A DNA stretch of 64,000 nt from assembly GCA_001414345.1 (NCBI GenBank), contig LLCB01000009.1:1-64000 (forward strand), in the 5' to 3' direction. Position 1 is the stretch's first letter. Every line of letters begins with the position of its first letter. The notes under the pieces were generated by a model. That model was not told where the DNA came from, did not search any database, and worked only from the letters and a program-made list of their open reading frames with translations. Positions 44,452 through 57,300 of this stretch are shown here, in pieces. Made by a program: the position numbers and the translations under genes. Source of the DNA: Hymenoscyphus infarciens. Its lineage: Eukaryota > Ascomycota > Leotiomycetes > Helotiales > Helotiaceae.

Positions 44452-47400
44452 TTAAGCCTCAGGAGTCTCCGCTTCCTCCTCCCCCTCAGCAGGTTCCTCC
44501 GTAGCAGGTTCCTCCATAGACTCAACAAAAGCATCAGCCTGTGTCATGCCATTCTGTCTTTCCCAGACCTCTCTCCTTGTCTTCTCATCCTTCGCCTTCC
44601 TCGCACGATCAACCTCCTCGAAACCACCAGATTTTTTTAACCTTCCCTCCTCCACAAAATTACCCAGCTCCTTCTGAAATTCGCCTCCCCGTCGACTCTC
44701 GAGTTCCTTCTGGCGCAGTTTCTCCGCTCGTTCAATAGCTTCAAGTCGATTCTCGTGATTGGGTTGCAGAGCGCGGACTTCTCCTAGAACGCCATCCTTC
44801 GCTGCCGCCGGATCACCACCACCGATGTGATTCAATCCCCTCGAGAGAATGCGTGGGGTAGCCGATCCAGGAGCGTCCTTCATTTGTTCCTTTGTAGCTT
44901 GCTCAACCAATGCGAATGTCTGAGTGGCCTTTTGTAGATCATCTTCCAAATCAGCAGCAAGATCTTCCTGCATTGTGATCTCTTCCCGATCGTTGCAGAC
45001 TGTCTCAAGTTCCTTCTCCCAAATCTTAGTCCAGACAGGTCGCTCGCGTTTCAAGAAGTCTTGCATCTTCTTCAATTCCATAGTAGCCTGAGAGATATCC
45101 TTAGCGACGTTTTCGAGTTGGCGTGGTAGAGGTCGAACACCCCGCAGAACAACGTCTTTCCGGAGATCTTCGACAATGTCCTGGAGATCGTCCACCTGGC
45201 CAACAAGCTTATCAGAGTCCTCATTAAGAGTCTTCTTGCCAAGGTTAACATAGGATCGACCAGACTCGCCCTTGATATCAGGAACAGATGCTTTAATAGC
45301 AACGCTCTTTACCGATTGTGCCTTGGTACGAATTTGAGACATTGAATTCTGGATATCAGATTGAAAGCTAGAGTACGTCTGTCGAAGGACCGCTAGATCT
45401 CTGCGAAGGTGTTGAATTTCACTCATTTGAGCTTGGCCATCGACCTTGGATGGGCTCATCAGAGCTGGTGCAATACGTTGGGTGTCACCGCTAGAGACTC
45501 GAGAGGAGCTTGCTATTGCTGATCCTAGGCGAGCCATTTCATTGGCAGCATCTTGTTGGCGATCTGAGACTCGTTGAACGGAAGCTTGCTGGTCCTGAAC
45601 GACGGTCTGAACACCCTCGATCATCTTCTTGATGCCACCGAGTCCATCATCAATATGACGTTTGACCTCATCTAGGACTTCGATATTGAGAACCAAAACA
45701 GATCTATCCTTGATATCGCTGAGATCCTCGAGCTCGTGGCGGACACCGGAAACCGGATCTTGAAGGTAAATCTCTGGAAGATCTACTCCATTGTTATGAG
45801 TGTTCCACGCAAACTTTTCAATAAATGCCAGCTGTAGCCTCGCGATGGACAAGTCGTTGTAGCCTTCTGGAAAGACGAACTTCTTCACCTTTGTCTTGTA
45901 TTGCAGGAAGATGGTTAGTTCTTTTCCCGGTGGAGGGGTGGGCTCTGGTGTAAATTGCCTCTCCTGAGTTGGGGGTGGAAGGTCTTTTGCATCAGTTTGG
46001 TGTTTTGGTGTTTCGGGGACGTCTGGTGCTGTAAGCATAGGCAGCGCATCTGTGGGGGGTCCATTGAGAGTCGCGCTAGGTCCACCATCATCAAAATCAA
46101 ATTGCGAATGTCTGAGCTTGTCCTCTGGGGTCTTTGTGATGGGACTGTCTTCTGGAGGAGGTTCGGTTGGCGGTACGATGACGGGCTTCGAGGCTTCTTC
46201 GGCGATGCGACTCGGGACTCGAACTGGCGATGTTTCTGCCAAACGAGTAGTTTGGTTGCGTGCATTTCGCTCAGCTCTATTTTGAACTGCTTTCATTGAC
46301 TCTCGAGCATCATTCCTGCCTCTATTTGGGATTGGAGAATTCTGCACTGGGGGCATCATAGGTAGTCCATTTGGGGACGCGCCGAGATGCTTGGAAATTT
46401 GGTATGCAGAATACCGCCTCGATGCCCTTCTTTCAAGGTCACCACCCCTTTGCAAAGCCGCCAAAGCATTCTGTTGTGCAGCCTGTTTCGAGATTTGTTG
46501 TTTTGGTGGAGGCGGCGGTGGGGGAAAGTTATCCACACTGAAATCGCCTTGCGGAATTGATAGCTCGTCGCCAGGGTAGGGTGGAACGACAGGCATGCTC
46601 TGCATTGTTGCGCTCGATAGTGTTGACTGATCAGAGGCTGAAGACCCGCGCGATTGTTCTCTTGCAGAAACACCTCTTCGGCCTGAGGGCTGTGATGACA
46701 TTCTCGCGGGGGCGCCCACTTCATTCGCGCTATCACGGTTGTTCGCTACTACATCGCCTTGGAAATTGTTAGAAATTCCTTGATCTAGCAATGTAGTAAG
46801 ACCGGTGTTCGCACTTCCTACGCTGCTAACACTGGCCGTTCGCGGAACCCCATTTTCGTTCTGGCTCGAGCCATCCCTCGATTGTTTTTGGCGCAACTTG
46901 GCCTGCTTTCTCTTCAAGCCATGCAGCAGGTTGATGATGATGTCTCGGATTCGAGGGAGGTATTTTTCTAGACTTTCCACACTTGCTTCCTGGCTCAAAG
47001 TTGACTCGAGGATATTGCGTAGAAGCTCGGGTACGTTTCCTAGATCTGATGTATCGACGTTGATGGCGGTGAAGGCTCTACATGCTATATTAAACTCGTA
47101 ACCTAGTCGTACATACACATCCGAAACTTGTGCGTCGGTCGCTTGGTGTCGAGACCATTGTGTCAGGGTTTCGAGTAGCTGTTTCGTGGCGACGAGGAGG
47201 TGAGTGACACTCTTTTCTATTTGTGAGAGGGGAGGCGCATTCTGGTTATTCAGAACAGGCTGATTTGGCTGTGTAAGATAAAAATGTATGTTAGAAAGTT
47301 TGCTTTTCTACCTTGGAGAAGGATCGGCTGAGGTTAGACTTCAGCATTGAATGCGACACTTACGTTTTGTCTTCGGCCACTGCCTGGAGTCTTTCCGCCA

Positions 47401-47525
47401 GATCCTCTCAATTGGGAGCCTGGTCCAGGAGACATTGCTCTTGCTGGCACCGTAGGAGGAGGTCCTGGGTCTGCCGCGGGCGACCGGCGCTGCATCGATC
47501 TTTGCGAAGTAGGAGGTGCTTGCAT
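44452..47525 (-). CDS. Bud6/Aip3, actin-interacting polarity factor
   Basis: Two exons, 47525-47364 and 47268-44452, give 992 aa; the intron spans 47269-47363. Bud6/Aip3 binds actin and formins to nucleate actin cables at hyphal tips and septa. A helical N-terminal block contains SVTHLLVATKQLLETLTQWS, ending before RQKQSRDGSSQ. A long disordered middle carries Pro runs (FPPPPPPPKQQ). The conserved AIP3 region starts near residue 500 (ELTIFLQYKTKVKKFVFPEG) and continues as a coiled coil to about residue 940 (LVGQVDDLQDIVEDLRKDVV). The tail is Glu-rich. The start at 47525 is the first ATG in frame; an extra upstream exon cannot be excluded. Length matches filamentous-fungal orthologues. Confidence 0.9.
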
Positions 47526-49356
47526 GGTGGGTGACACTCCTGGAGCTGGGAAAGGTTTGCAAGTGTGGCCCTTAGCAAATGGGCATGGCCTTCTAGACTT
47601 GGGGAGGCAGTTTGGAGATGTTCAATAGAGGGGCGCTCTCGGCGGTCGGTTTGTTGTTGATGGGGTTGTCTTCACAAAATCGGTTGTTGTGGAGTTGTGT
47701 GAATCCCTATCGCCAACTCGTGAGATACGAGTGTTGTGAGCTGCCAGTGGAGGTGCCAAAAATCGGACCCCAACGTAGGTATATTCCGACCGACGCTAGG
47801 CCGAAAACTCTATGAAACAAGCTCTACGGAGACCGTAGTTCGCATGGACGTGGGGATTTGCAGGTCTACTAGTGTAACTACGATGCTACTGGAACTGATG
47901 TTTCAAGCTGGAGAAAATGACCTCAAAAGGTCATGGTTATAGCTTGGACAGCTTACTTATTATTTGGTAAAGAGGTTAATTGTTGTCTTGTTCTATAGTA
48001 TAGTACTTCACGCACCTTTCAGGGGTTAGTCCCTGACCATGCATCACCCCTTCGGCTTGTTGCATCGAGGGAACCTCTTTGCTTTGTACCAAGGTATAGT
48101 TGCATGCTTACTAAGTAAGGTATCAAGTCAAGTCTTATATGCGAGAGCCTGATATTTCGTGAGGTGTTGAAATGTATTCCTAGTATGGTGAGCTTTCTAT
48201 CCATCTACTTGACGGGAAGCTCCGCAATTGGCCACTATGACAGCTCTTGCCGAGCAAGAAAAGCGGCACTAATTTTGATGCGAGATACTACTAGTAATTC
48301 GCTAGATATCGATACCAGTGCTTACACTTCTTTTTTTGCCAGCGCAAACGAGGTAATTTGGGCACAGCTGAACAGCCCAGGCCCAATGAAGTGTTGTAGC
48401 AACGTGGCAGTGATTACCTAGAATTGCCTATCAAGGGATTTACTTTAACCCTCTCTAGCTCGCTGTGGACATTAAAGCAAAGCATTAACATAGATGGTTT
48501 GAGAAAATTGAAGCTATCTAGGGTGAGAATTCAAATTGTTCCACCTAACCACTTGGGTTAATTTGCTTGAATTGCCCTAGAACAACGAGCTCGGTACGCC
48601 TGAGGCATTTAACAAGGCTGAGAGAAAGTCTTACAATGTCTTACTGCCGTTCTTACTGTCCATCGCGAGTCTGGGTAGTTCCACCTCTACAAGGAGACAC
48701 CTTGGTATGAAATACATCTAAGGTGCATCTAGATTATCATAGATACTCTGCCTTAGCGACGCGGGTCATCTACCTGGAAAGTTGGTGCAGTAGTACACGA
48801 TAACGTACCAACAATTCCAACATCATTGGACAGCCTCAAGGTCCATCTCTGCTGATTGGCAATATATCATTGGATCGCCCACCCTTCGCCAGCATTCCTG
48901 CCGATAAACAAGTGTTGGCTTGAAGATCTCCGGAATCTGGGGGAGGGGAGGGGAGCCATTTTGGGAATATCAGAATCTTGTAAGAGATCTCCATGGATCT
49001 CTCAATATATCGGCGTGGTGCAAGGAGGTAAGGTGAGTGCTGCGCATTGGTGGTGGTGACCAGACGGGGTTTCTGCTTCGTATTCACCATCCTCCTTGAC
49101 GCGACTGTGCTACTGCGGAATCAGCCTACCTCCGTCACCTCATAATTGGCGACAAGTTGATTGCCGGAGTTGTTGGAGTGTGCCAGAAAGAATAATAGAT
49201 CCGTGCGGGCGTACCTAGAAGATGCCACCCAGGTCGAAGTCAATTGTAAAAATCACACGAGTCCGGCGTGTTGCCGGGCGTTGGATTGTTGGCCTGGTTC
49301 CTTTGTCTCTGCTGGGTCGAGTCAACGGGAGTAGTCTATATATATATACCTTGATG
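47526..49356. other. intergenic, no gene recognised
   Basis: About 1.8 kb upstream of Bud6 with only short open frames (such as 47612-47942 plus and 48836-49090 minus). No tRNA fold, repeat or family motif was seen. It probably contains the Bud6 promoter and 5' leader. Confidence 0.4.
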
Positions 49357-49358
49357 TA

Positions 49359-49864
49359 ATCGCTCGGTCCACCTCTCACCCAATCCGCTTCGCGTATTAG
49401 GTGAGGGAGGGCAATACGATAAAACCAGCAATACGACCACTTTTGTTTACACCAAAATCGCCTTAACTAGCCTCTAATAACTCCCCACCTTTGCTACTAA
49501 AACTACTCTAATATGTTCCTACTATTAATATATAGCTTAAACTTATATTTAATCTTTAAAATATAATTATATCTTCTATATTCTAGGCTTTACTAAATTT
49601 TTCTAGAGATTTAGTAGTAGCTTTCTTAGAAGTTAGATTTAAGAACTAGATAGATAAATCTTACTTTATATTTCTATTTATTAAGTTTAAAATAAGAAAC
49701 TCTAATTAAAATTAGAATATAATAAAGCGTTATTGTTTTGTTATATATTTTTAAAAACAACGTATTTTGGTGTAAACTAAAAGTGGTCGTATTGCTGGTT
49801 TTATCGTATTGCCCTCCCTCACCTAATACGCGAAGCGGATTGGGTGAGAGGTGGACCGAGCGAT
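49359..49864. mobile_element. Tc1/mariner-like TIR element with ~100-bp near-perfect arms
   Basis: The left arm starts ATCGCTCGGTCCACCTCTCA and the right arm ends with its reverse complement. The arms match for about 100 bp, to the word TTTACACCAAAAT, with about one indel (TTTTGTTTAC against TTTTAGTTTAC). TA flanks both sides (49357-49358 and 49865-49866), as for Tc1/mariner insertions. The interior (about 49460-49755) is AT-rich and has no transposase, so it is non-autonomous. The near-identity of the arms suggests recent insertion or gene conversion. Confidence 0.85.
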
Positions 49865-49866
49865 TA

Positions 49867-51294
49867 GTAGTACTTTGGAAGCCTCAGTCCTCAGTCCTCA
49901 GTTGGGAGAGGGAAAATGGAAATGCTGAAACACTTGCAGCTTACTCACTCGGACTTCAACCCAATCCTTCCCGTAGTCTGCCCATTTCTGATCGACCTCA
50001 AGGTTCGAGCTGCTGGTTAGCCCGCTCCAAAACCTTGCAAGGGTAGACGGGAAAGGCGGCGGGTGATGTGTGCTTGTAGCATACCTTAGGTCTCTTAGAA
50101 CCGGTAGAAACCCAGCCTCTGTTTGGCCGTGGTAAACAAATCAACCTCTTTCTAACCACGATTAGTCTGTTCTTGGATGGTCTGGTCAATAGCACCGTCA
50201 AGTCAAGTAAAAAAAAATAATAAGCAGATGGCTGCTTATTCGCCATGGTAACTAACCCTCCCTTTCGTAAGAACTCGCAGCTCTCGCAAATAGCGTTCGC
50301 TGCTCGCCGCTATACCCCATTGCTTTCTCCCCTCTGGGGAAGGGAACTAAAAGTGCCGCGCCCAACACCAGACCTCAACCTCCTTCTGCCATCTTCAACT
50401 CCTCTCCTCCCCCATCGATTCTTCCCCCATCTGCCAGCTCGTTCTGCCTGTGGAGGTTGATGGCAAGCGTGCGTGTCCAGATCCCTTCTGAATCCCCTTT
50501 CTTTCTTCCAGCGCTATTTTGATAATTTGTCGTTGAGCTTGCGCACCATCGCTTGGCCATACTGGCTTCGAATTTCGACTTTCGACTTCACCTTTCCCCG
50601 TCCCTTTCCCTCCACAACCTGCTCGATCACCCACTGCATTGAGCGGAACGGCGACGGTCTGTCTCTGGGATCCCACCAGGAATTCGACTCCACGTTGGCA
50701 TCTAATAATTTTTCTCTCGAGGTACGAAATCCCCCCTTGGCTTGCACCCTCCAGCCTCTCGCCAGACAAATGTTGAGGGGAGGGCGTTGGGAGAGAGACT
50801 TGAGAGCTATCAACAACACACGCCCGACGTCAATCCCTCTGCACCCTCATGCCACTCCATGCAAGGCGCACATGCTAATTGAGTGTCACAAATATAGTAG
50901 ACCGGTTTCTTTACAACAGAGAGTTAGCTGGCCTTGTGGCTACGGGTTGCGATCCGATCCGAAACATCCACACCACTGCCTGAATCGGCGCAACAGTCCA
51001 CGAAGGAGTTAACGAGAGAGGACTCGCGCCAGCGTATCAATCAAAGAGGTAAGCCCTCCTCTTCTTTTCTCTGGGTGCGCACTCATCACATGTTCTCTGT
51101 TGTTGGGCTCTCGCTATGGTGTCACAAAGCTGGACCCAAGCGTGAATGTCAACTTCACCATTGTACATGTCCGATCTGGCAGATCGACGAACGCTAATCC
51201 TTCCATCATAGTTCTCCCCCGCTCCACTCTATTCTCTTCCCCCCTTTTCAAATAGCGAGAATCAGTTACATTGGCTGGCCTCTTTGTTTCGAAT
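49867..51294. other. intergenic and 5' leader of the Pbp1-like gene
   Basis: Contains CT-rich sequence and possible 5'-leader introns (for example GTACGAAATCC at 50719 with an ACAACAG acceptor at about 50920). No Sm domain or other coding exon could be found in any plus frame. Open frames at 50473-51012 and 50395-50769 have no family pattern. Confidence 0.4.
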
Positions 51295-54200
51295 ATGGTG
51301 CAAGGGAAGAAGCCCAACGACATGTCCAACGGTACCCCCAAATATCAAAACAATATGTCATTCCAAAGAAAAGATATGTCTGATCCTCGTGGAGGTCTCG
51401 GTAAGCAACAGAATGGTAAGCAGCTGCTCAAGTTAAAATTGAAATACCCATCGTGCTGACTGCTTTCAGGCAATGCGAATTCCTTCCGAACCGATGGTGC
51501 GATTTCCGGCAACAAGAATCAAGGCGAGCGTGTCCTCCAAAGATGGGTTCCCGATGCCCCTGAGGATAACGATAACTCCTTGGAGTCGTCGCGAGCTCAA
51601 ACAGGCGGACCTGCTTGGGATCAGTTCGCCGAGAACAAGCGCCTCTTCAATATCACTACCGATTATGATGAGAACATCTACACGACGCCTATCGACAAGA
51701 ACCACCCACAATACAAGCAACGTCTTGCAGACGCCGATAGAAAGGCACGAGAGATTGAGCGTAGTGTTGCGACCAATTCACATGTGGCCGAGGAGCGGGT
51801 GACAGATAATCTCACAGGAGATAACAATGGTCTTGATGAAGAAGAGAAGTGAGTATTAAGCCCCAATTCACCGCGGCAATGCTAATCGTTTCAAATTAGA
51901 TACAGCGGAGTTCGCAGGCAACAAGACTTTCCTCCCCTTACGAGTTCCAACAACAAATATCAACCCCCAGCCAGACGAGGAAACGCCGGATCGGCCGCCG
52001 CACCGACTGCTGTACCTGCCGCTGCACCTGGCGTACTAGCTGATCCTGCTATTCTTGCCTCTGGACCACGCCAAAAGCCCGCTGCCGAAAAGAAGAACTC
52101 GCCAGTTCAGAAACCCAAGGCAGAGGTTGCTACCCCTCCAACTACAACCGAGTCAAGTGTCGTTGCTACACCAGACACGAAGGCATCCGTTCCCAAAACA
52201 ACCACTTCTACCGGGCGCACTGTGGCACCAGCTAAACCCGAAGCTACTCCACCAAACGCGACTGCTACTGTTGAGAGAGACGTAACGAATGCCTTTAAGA
52301 GTTTTGCCAGCCAGCAGAGACGAACCGTCGAGAACAATCGCGCAATCAAGGCTAGTCGGGACAAGGAGGTCAAGTTGAATGACTTGAAGAAGTTTGCGGA
52401 CAGCTTCAGACTCAACACCCCAGTCCCCTCCGATCTGGTCTCAATCATCGCAAAGGATCCCGCAAAGCAGAAACAGATCTTGGAAAAGGCAAATCGCAAT
52501 GCAGAGGAGGCAAAGACCAATCCCACGGAAGCTGTAAAGCCAATTCTACCTCCATCAGAGACAAGAGCTCCCGCCGCCGCACAACGTCCAACTCCTGCAG
52601 CCCATGCACCCTCACCTTCTAATAATCAGAGTCGGCAGACACCGAATCGTAACCAAGGCTTCTCGCACCAACAAGGCTACGGAAACTCGCAACCCTTCCG
52701 TGGCAATCAATCTTCTCAGGTTCACCCTCAAATGCCAGCCCAACGGAGCGGTGGACCAGGCAATCTAGGAGCTCGATTGAAAAATCTCGAAAAGCAGAAT
52801 CTTAGCCAAGCTATGCATGCTATGCCCCTCCACGAAGCTCGCCACCCACCGACCGGTCCATCCAATCCCATGGATCCCAACTTCTCGCGTCGATCTAGTG
52901 GTGTAACGAGCGCACAAGGAGGTCGACTCAATCCCCACAGCAGCGAGTTCAGACCAAATGTCAATGCCCTCCCCTTTAGCCCCCACCAACCCAACTCGAA
53001 CCCAAGTACTGGCTCCAGTCCTCGATCCGCTGCCATTGCCAACAATACCTCTGTTGAGCAACCGAGCCCTGCACCAATTGCACGATCTCTGTTGAAGCGC
53101 AAACCACTTGCTCCTTCAGATCGGCCTTCGTTGAAAGAAAAGTTCAATGCACTTGAGCACATTTTGACAATCAAGCCCATCCCACCGCAAGATTGGAAGT
53201 ACACTGGTGGAATGAGACCAGCTTACGATACACCACCGATCTGGAGACAGCCAGCGGATAATGAGCCCGCTGACTCGAGTATGAACATGACATACACCAA
53301 GTTGTTTGAGATGACCCCCTTCCCAACCCCTCTCTCTCCACCAAATCCATCGCATGCAGTTCCTCAAGTTCCGCACCAGCATCAGCTCCCATTCCACCTC
53401 CAACAAGGTGTGCATAATATGAACCAGCGGCAATCACCTCGCGCACCACCTATGAATCTTCCTGGAAACCAGCATGGCCATGGTCCAGCGCCTCAATTCA
53501 ATGGTCCTGACGAGCACCGAATGATGCCATCCCATTCCGCTCAGTCATTTGCATCTCCTCGTCCTCACAATGCCGCCCTCCCTTTCCCATCTCCCATGGG
53601 TCAACCGGCGCAATTGTTCAATCCTCAAATGATGCCTTACCAAGGTGCGCCACCTATGAATTATCGATCACTCTCTCAGAACCATCAGTTCGTCCCCCAG
53701 CAACATATGGCACCTCCAATCATGATGCAAAATCCTGCTGGTGGATTCATGACATCTCAAGGTATGGCACCTGGTGCTGGTCCTCAAATCATGTACCCTG
53801 GACAACCTGGCCCACAAGGTCACTTCATGCCTCAGGGTAATGGCCATCCACCTCCTATGCCCGGTGTGAATGGTTATCCGAGTCCAGGTCGAGGTGCACC
53901 AATGATGATGAGCCAAGGCTCGCAACAAGGTCATCAACAGCCAGCCATGTATGGTATGAACCCTGGTATGAGTCCCGGTCCTCAATATGGAAATGCAGTG
54001 CCTGTTTACGCTCAACAACCCCCTAATCAAAGTAAGTCACCATGAGCCTGTCAGTTCTATTTTAACTAACGCACTATAGTTCCTATGCGCCCTGGTTATC
54101 AAGGTGGGCCAGGACAATTCGGAACAAGTCCTCAACAACAAATGCAACAATTCTCCCACCAACAACGCAATAACCACCAGAATGGAAATTACAACAATAA

Positions 54201-54312
54201 CAACAAGAATTTCCAACATCCTCCACCGCATCCTAACGCTCCACCAAACAACCAGGTTCCAAACGGACCACAGGCACGAGTTTCCGAGGGTGCTGTTGAG
54301 GAGACTAAATGA
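51295..54312 (+). CDS. Pbp1/ataxin-2-like protein (LsmAD and PAM2 motif)
   Basis: Four exons, 51295-51415, 51470-51848, 51900-54031 and 54080-54312, give 954 aa. Ataxin-2/Pbp1 proteins bind mRNA and poly(A)-binding protein and act in stress granules and poly(A) control. Residues of about 45-75 (NSFRTDGAISGN, RVLQRWVPD) lead into the LsmAD domain at about 90-140 (WDQFAENKRLFNITTDYDEN, then IYTTPIDKNHPQY). A PAM2-type motif (RLNPHSSEFRPN) lies near residue 508. The rest is Pro/Gln/Met-rich disorder ending in an Asn/Gln-rich exon (NGNYNNNNKNF). The N-terminal Sm domain normally preceding LsmAD is not visible in this model or upstream. Two tandem donors at 51401 and 51416 both keep the frame. Confidence 0.85.
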
Positions 54313-57300
54313 GATGTTCGTCTCTCTCCAAAATGATTATTATGGCGCCGATGCTACGGCATCACCCTATTACTTCGACTCGACACCTGGCCTCAATAAT
54401 CCAGATTCTATGGGACTTTCAATTACTCGAGGATAATTTATACTCTTCCGCATCATCTTTTCAAGGTATTTCACGGAAGACGACTCTACTTATTTGCATC
54501 GATATTCTCTCCATGGAAAAGAGATACTCATAGGATTTCGCTTGGATCAGCAATCTGGGAAATATGCGGTTGAAGCATTCTTTTGGTTCCTAAGATGCTC
54601 TCGCCCCCCTCAGTTATGGTGGGTCTCTTTTTGCTTAAGCGTCAGCCTTTTGAGAACCTCTACGTTTTATTCTTGGTGCAGAAATCTGATACTGGTATAT
54701 GCAGAACTGGCAATTATCTTGTCAAACACTTGATTTCTCTTGGTGGGATTGGACAAAATTCGCTCTGGGATGCAGCCTTGGTGAGGAAGGGAGGAAGGGA
54801 GGGGACCATACTGTTTCTGCGAGCCCCCTGGAAACGCGCAAAAGGGTTAACAGGATTTGGGACAACGCTGGATCAGAGTGGGCAAGGGGGATTGTTAATA
54901 TGAGTATGGTTTTTACGCAAAAAAGAAAAGGGGATTTTGTGGATAGTGTGAGTGGGCAGTAGGCAGAGTTGCTCTCGTGCTGTGACGACATAGTTCAGAC
55001 TATAAACACCCTCCCGCCTCATTCTGTGTTGATTCTTTTTCGCTTGTGATTGATTGATTTTCCACTGGTCCTGCTCTGCCTTCGCCTTTTATGACGTGCT
55101 GAAGTTTCTGCTGTCACGGTCAGGCATATCCCATTATCTCCTTGCCGAGAATTCAAGTACTGATCGTCCACTAGCCTTCATTCGAGCCGACCTGTCTCAT
55201 CGTTGAAACTAACTTCCGGTCCCTTATAATTCCTGCGTGGTGTCTACTTCTCATCGCACGAGAATAAACTGCTAGCTTAGACAGTCTTCTAGTTGGACGT
55301 CCAAGTCGATATTTCTACCTGGATAGATTTTGTTATTCTTGCCATTCGTGGCATGTTGGGGGGATGATTCTTGGAAAGGTTGCCTCTCTCTCTTCCTACC
55401 TCCACTCTTGTTGGTTTATCGGATGTTCGTTTGATTCGGAAGGGAATGGTGAGTGGGATTTCGAAAGTCTTCTTGTGAGTTTATTTGTTTCATTTTGTTA
55501 TTCTAAGCTTTTAGGATGATGTTTTCTTTTGAGGTGTCCTGGGAGTGATGACAGAGAACTATTATGGGGAATTGGCAGAGGATCTTTCTAGTTTCTCCTA
55601 ACGTGGGTTTTTAGTGCCTGTTTTATGGTGGAAGAGTGTAGCCCAAGGCTTTCTAAAGTTCGCAGAAGACAAGGAGAAGGATGCTTGTATCAAAATCCGA
55701 ATAACCAGTTTCCGAATGCACTCCCAATGAGAGAAACTTTGGGTCGAAGCGTTTATTGTGGCTAACCATAAGAGAGACCTAAAGGTTTCGTTGTTGTTTT
55801 CTACTACCCACCTGAAAGAGTGGTCTTTGCTCTCTCTTCCCTTGGCTGGCACTTGTGTTGTTGTTTATTGCTGGTTAGTGTACTTTGTTTCCGACGGTAA
55901 CTGGCATATCGACAGCAAGAAGATGGGGAAGACAGAATTCCAACACTCGTGTCGCGTGTTAATTATTTGGCTAAGCATTCTAATGTTCTAGATTTGGGAG
56001 GGTGGAAGGAAAGGAAGTTGTATTCCTCTCCAGAGACCAAGCCACGGACCCAACACAAAGTCGCTGCTCTGGATGCGGTTTTTCCTTTTCTCGTTGATGG
56101 CGCGCACTGAGATTATAGATCAAGTGGGGGATTCTAGTGATGCTGTCTGGGATTCGTTCAGGAAGAAGTAAATACAAGGAAGGGGTTTTTATGTTTGAGA
56201 GGAACTCGTTAGGTGGGGTTCATTTTAGCACTCCACTCCTTGTACTCGAGAGTTCCAATCCCTGCTGGTCCGAGGGTTATTTCCTAGACAGAGTTGGAGA
56301 TCATAGAGTTTTCACTGCTTGGCTCAGGGTATTGTTGCTGCGGGAGAAGAGCAATCTTCAATGTGATCTACTCTACTTGGAACAATATACTTGCAGCGGA
56401 GCATGCGATGCTGTGGAGTGGTTGCTAGTCTCGTCAAATCAACTACTCTCCCTTGATACTTCTTTCTGGTTCAGCTCCGTTGTTTTTATAACTTGCGTCT
56501 CCCTCTTCGTTACTTTTCAGCCTGGTACTCCTTTTTCTTTGTACTCGATAGTAATTCGGATTTCAACCGCAAGAAGACGTATAACCAGTGAACGGTCTCA
56601 CACCCTTTCTCGGTCTCGATTGAAGTGTGCTGCTCTCCCCGGGATTTTCAAGAACTCCTCCTCTGGTTGTCAAAATCTAGCCAAAGAGCTGAACCTAACG
56701 AGCTCGGACTTTCACAATCAGTTCTTCTGGGGTCTCGGCTTCTTTTCTCTGCCTTCTTCGTGGCTTCTATTGTTTCCTATCTATAGTTTTGCTACTGGAA
56801 ATTCTAAGCTGGCGTGGCGCAGTGTTTGGAAGGATCTGGGTGGCTTTGTGGTTTTTGGCTGGATCCTGGGGAAGAATAGAGGGATATAGGAGATGGAATT
56901 GGTTGAAGAGATTCTCGAGCAAGGCAGTGCTCTCGAGTTTGGCTTTCTCTGTCCTTGAATTTCGCGTCTATATCCTTTTGCAAGCAATACGAGATTAAAA
57001 GCTTCATTAACACACGTGAAGGTTCTTACTCGCCAATCACACGAACAATTCAAAAGCCGCCACGAAGACACAACTGATTGACCTTAACACTTTGAGCGAG
57101 GTCATCAGAAACCCCAGAATCTTAGTTTAGGAGAGCTCGAGTTCTCTCGGTTGCTAAATATATCGTTGGAGATGAACGCGCATATCTGTGGTAAGATTAC
57201 ATTCAATCGACGGTAAAAGCTACTTCAACAATAAAGGAGAGCCAAGTTAGGGCAGCTAGATGGTACAGATTCATGGAAACCGTAGTATGCGAAGTACGTG

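Noticed and set aside
50473..51012. 179-codon plus-strand frame upstream of the Pbp1-like gene, considered as the missing Sm domain
   Set aside because: Its translation has no Sm1/Sm2 pattern and is rich in chance-like Ser/Pro/Arg; it overlaps probable 5'-leader introns.
56137..56889. 250-codon open frame on the plus strand
   Set aside because: No family pattern, odd composition with many Ser/Leu/Phe from T/C-rich DNA, and no splice or start context; best explained by chance.
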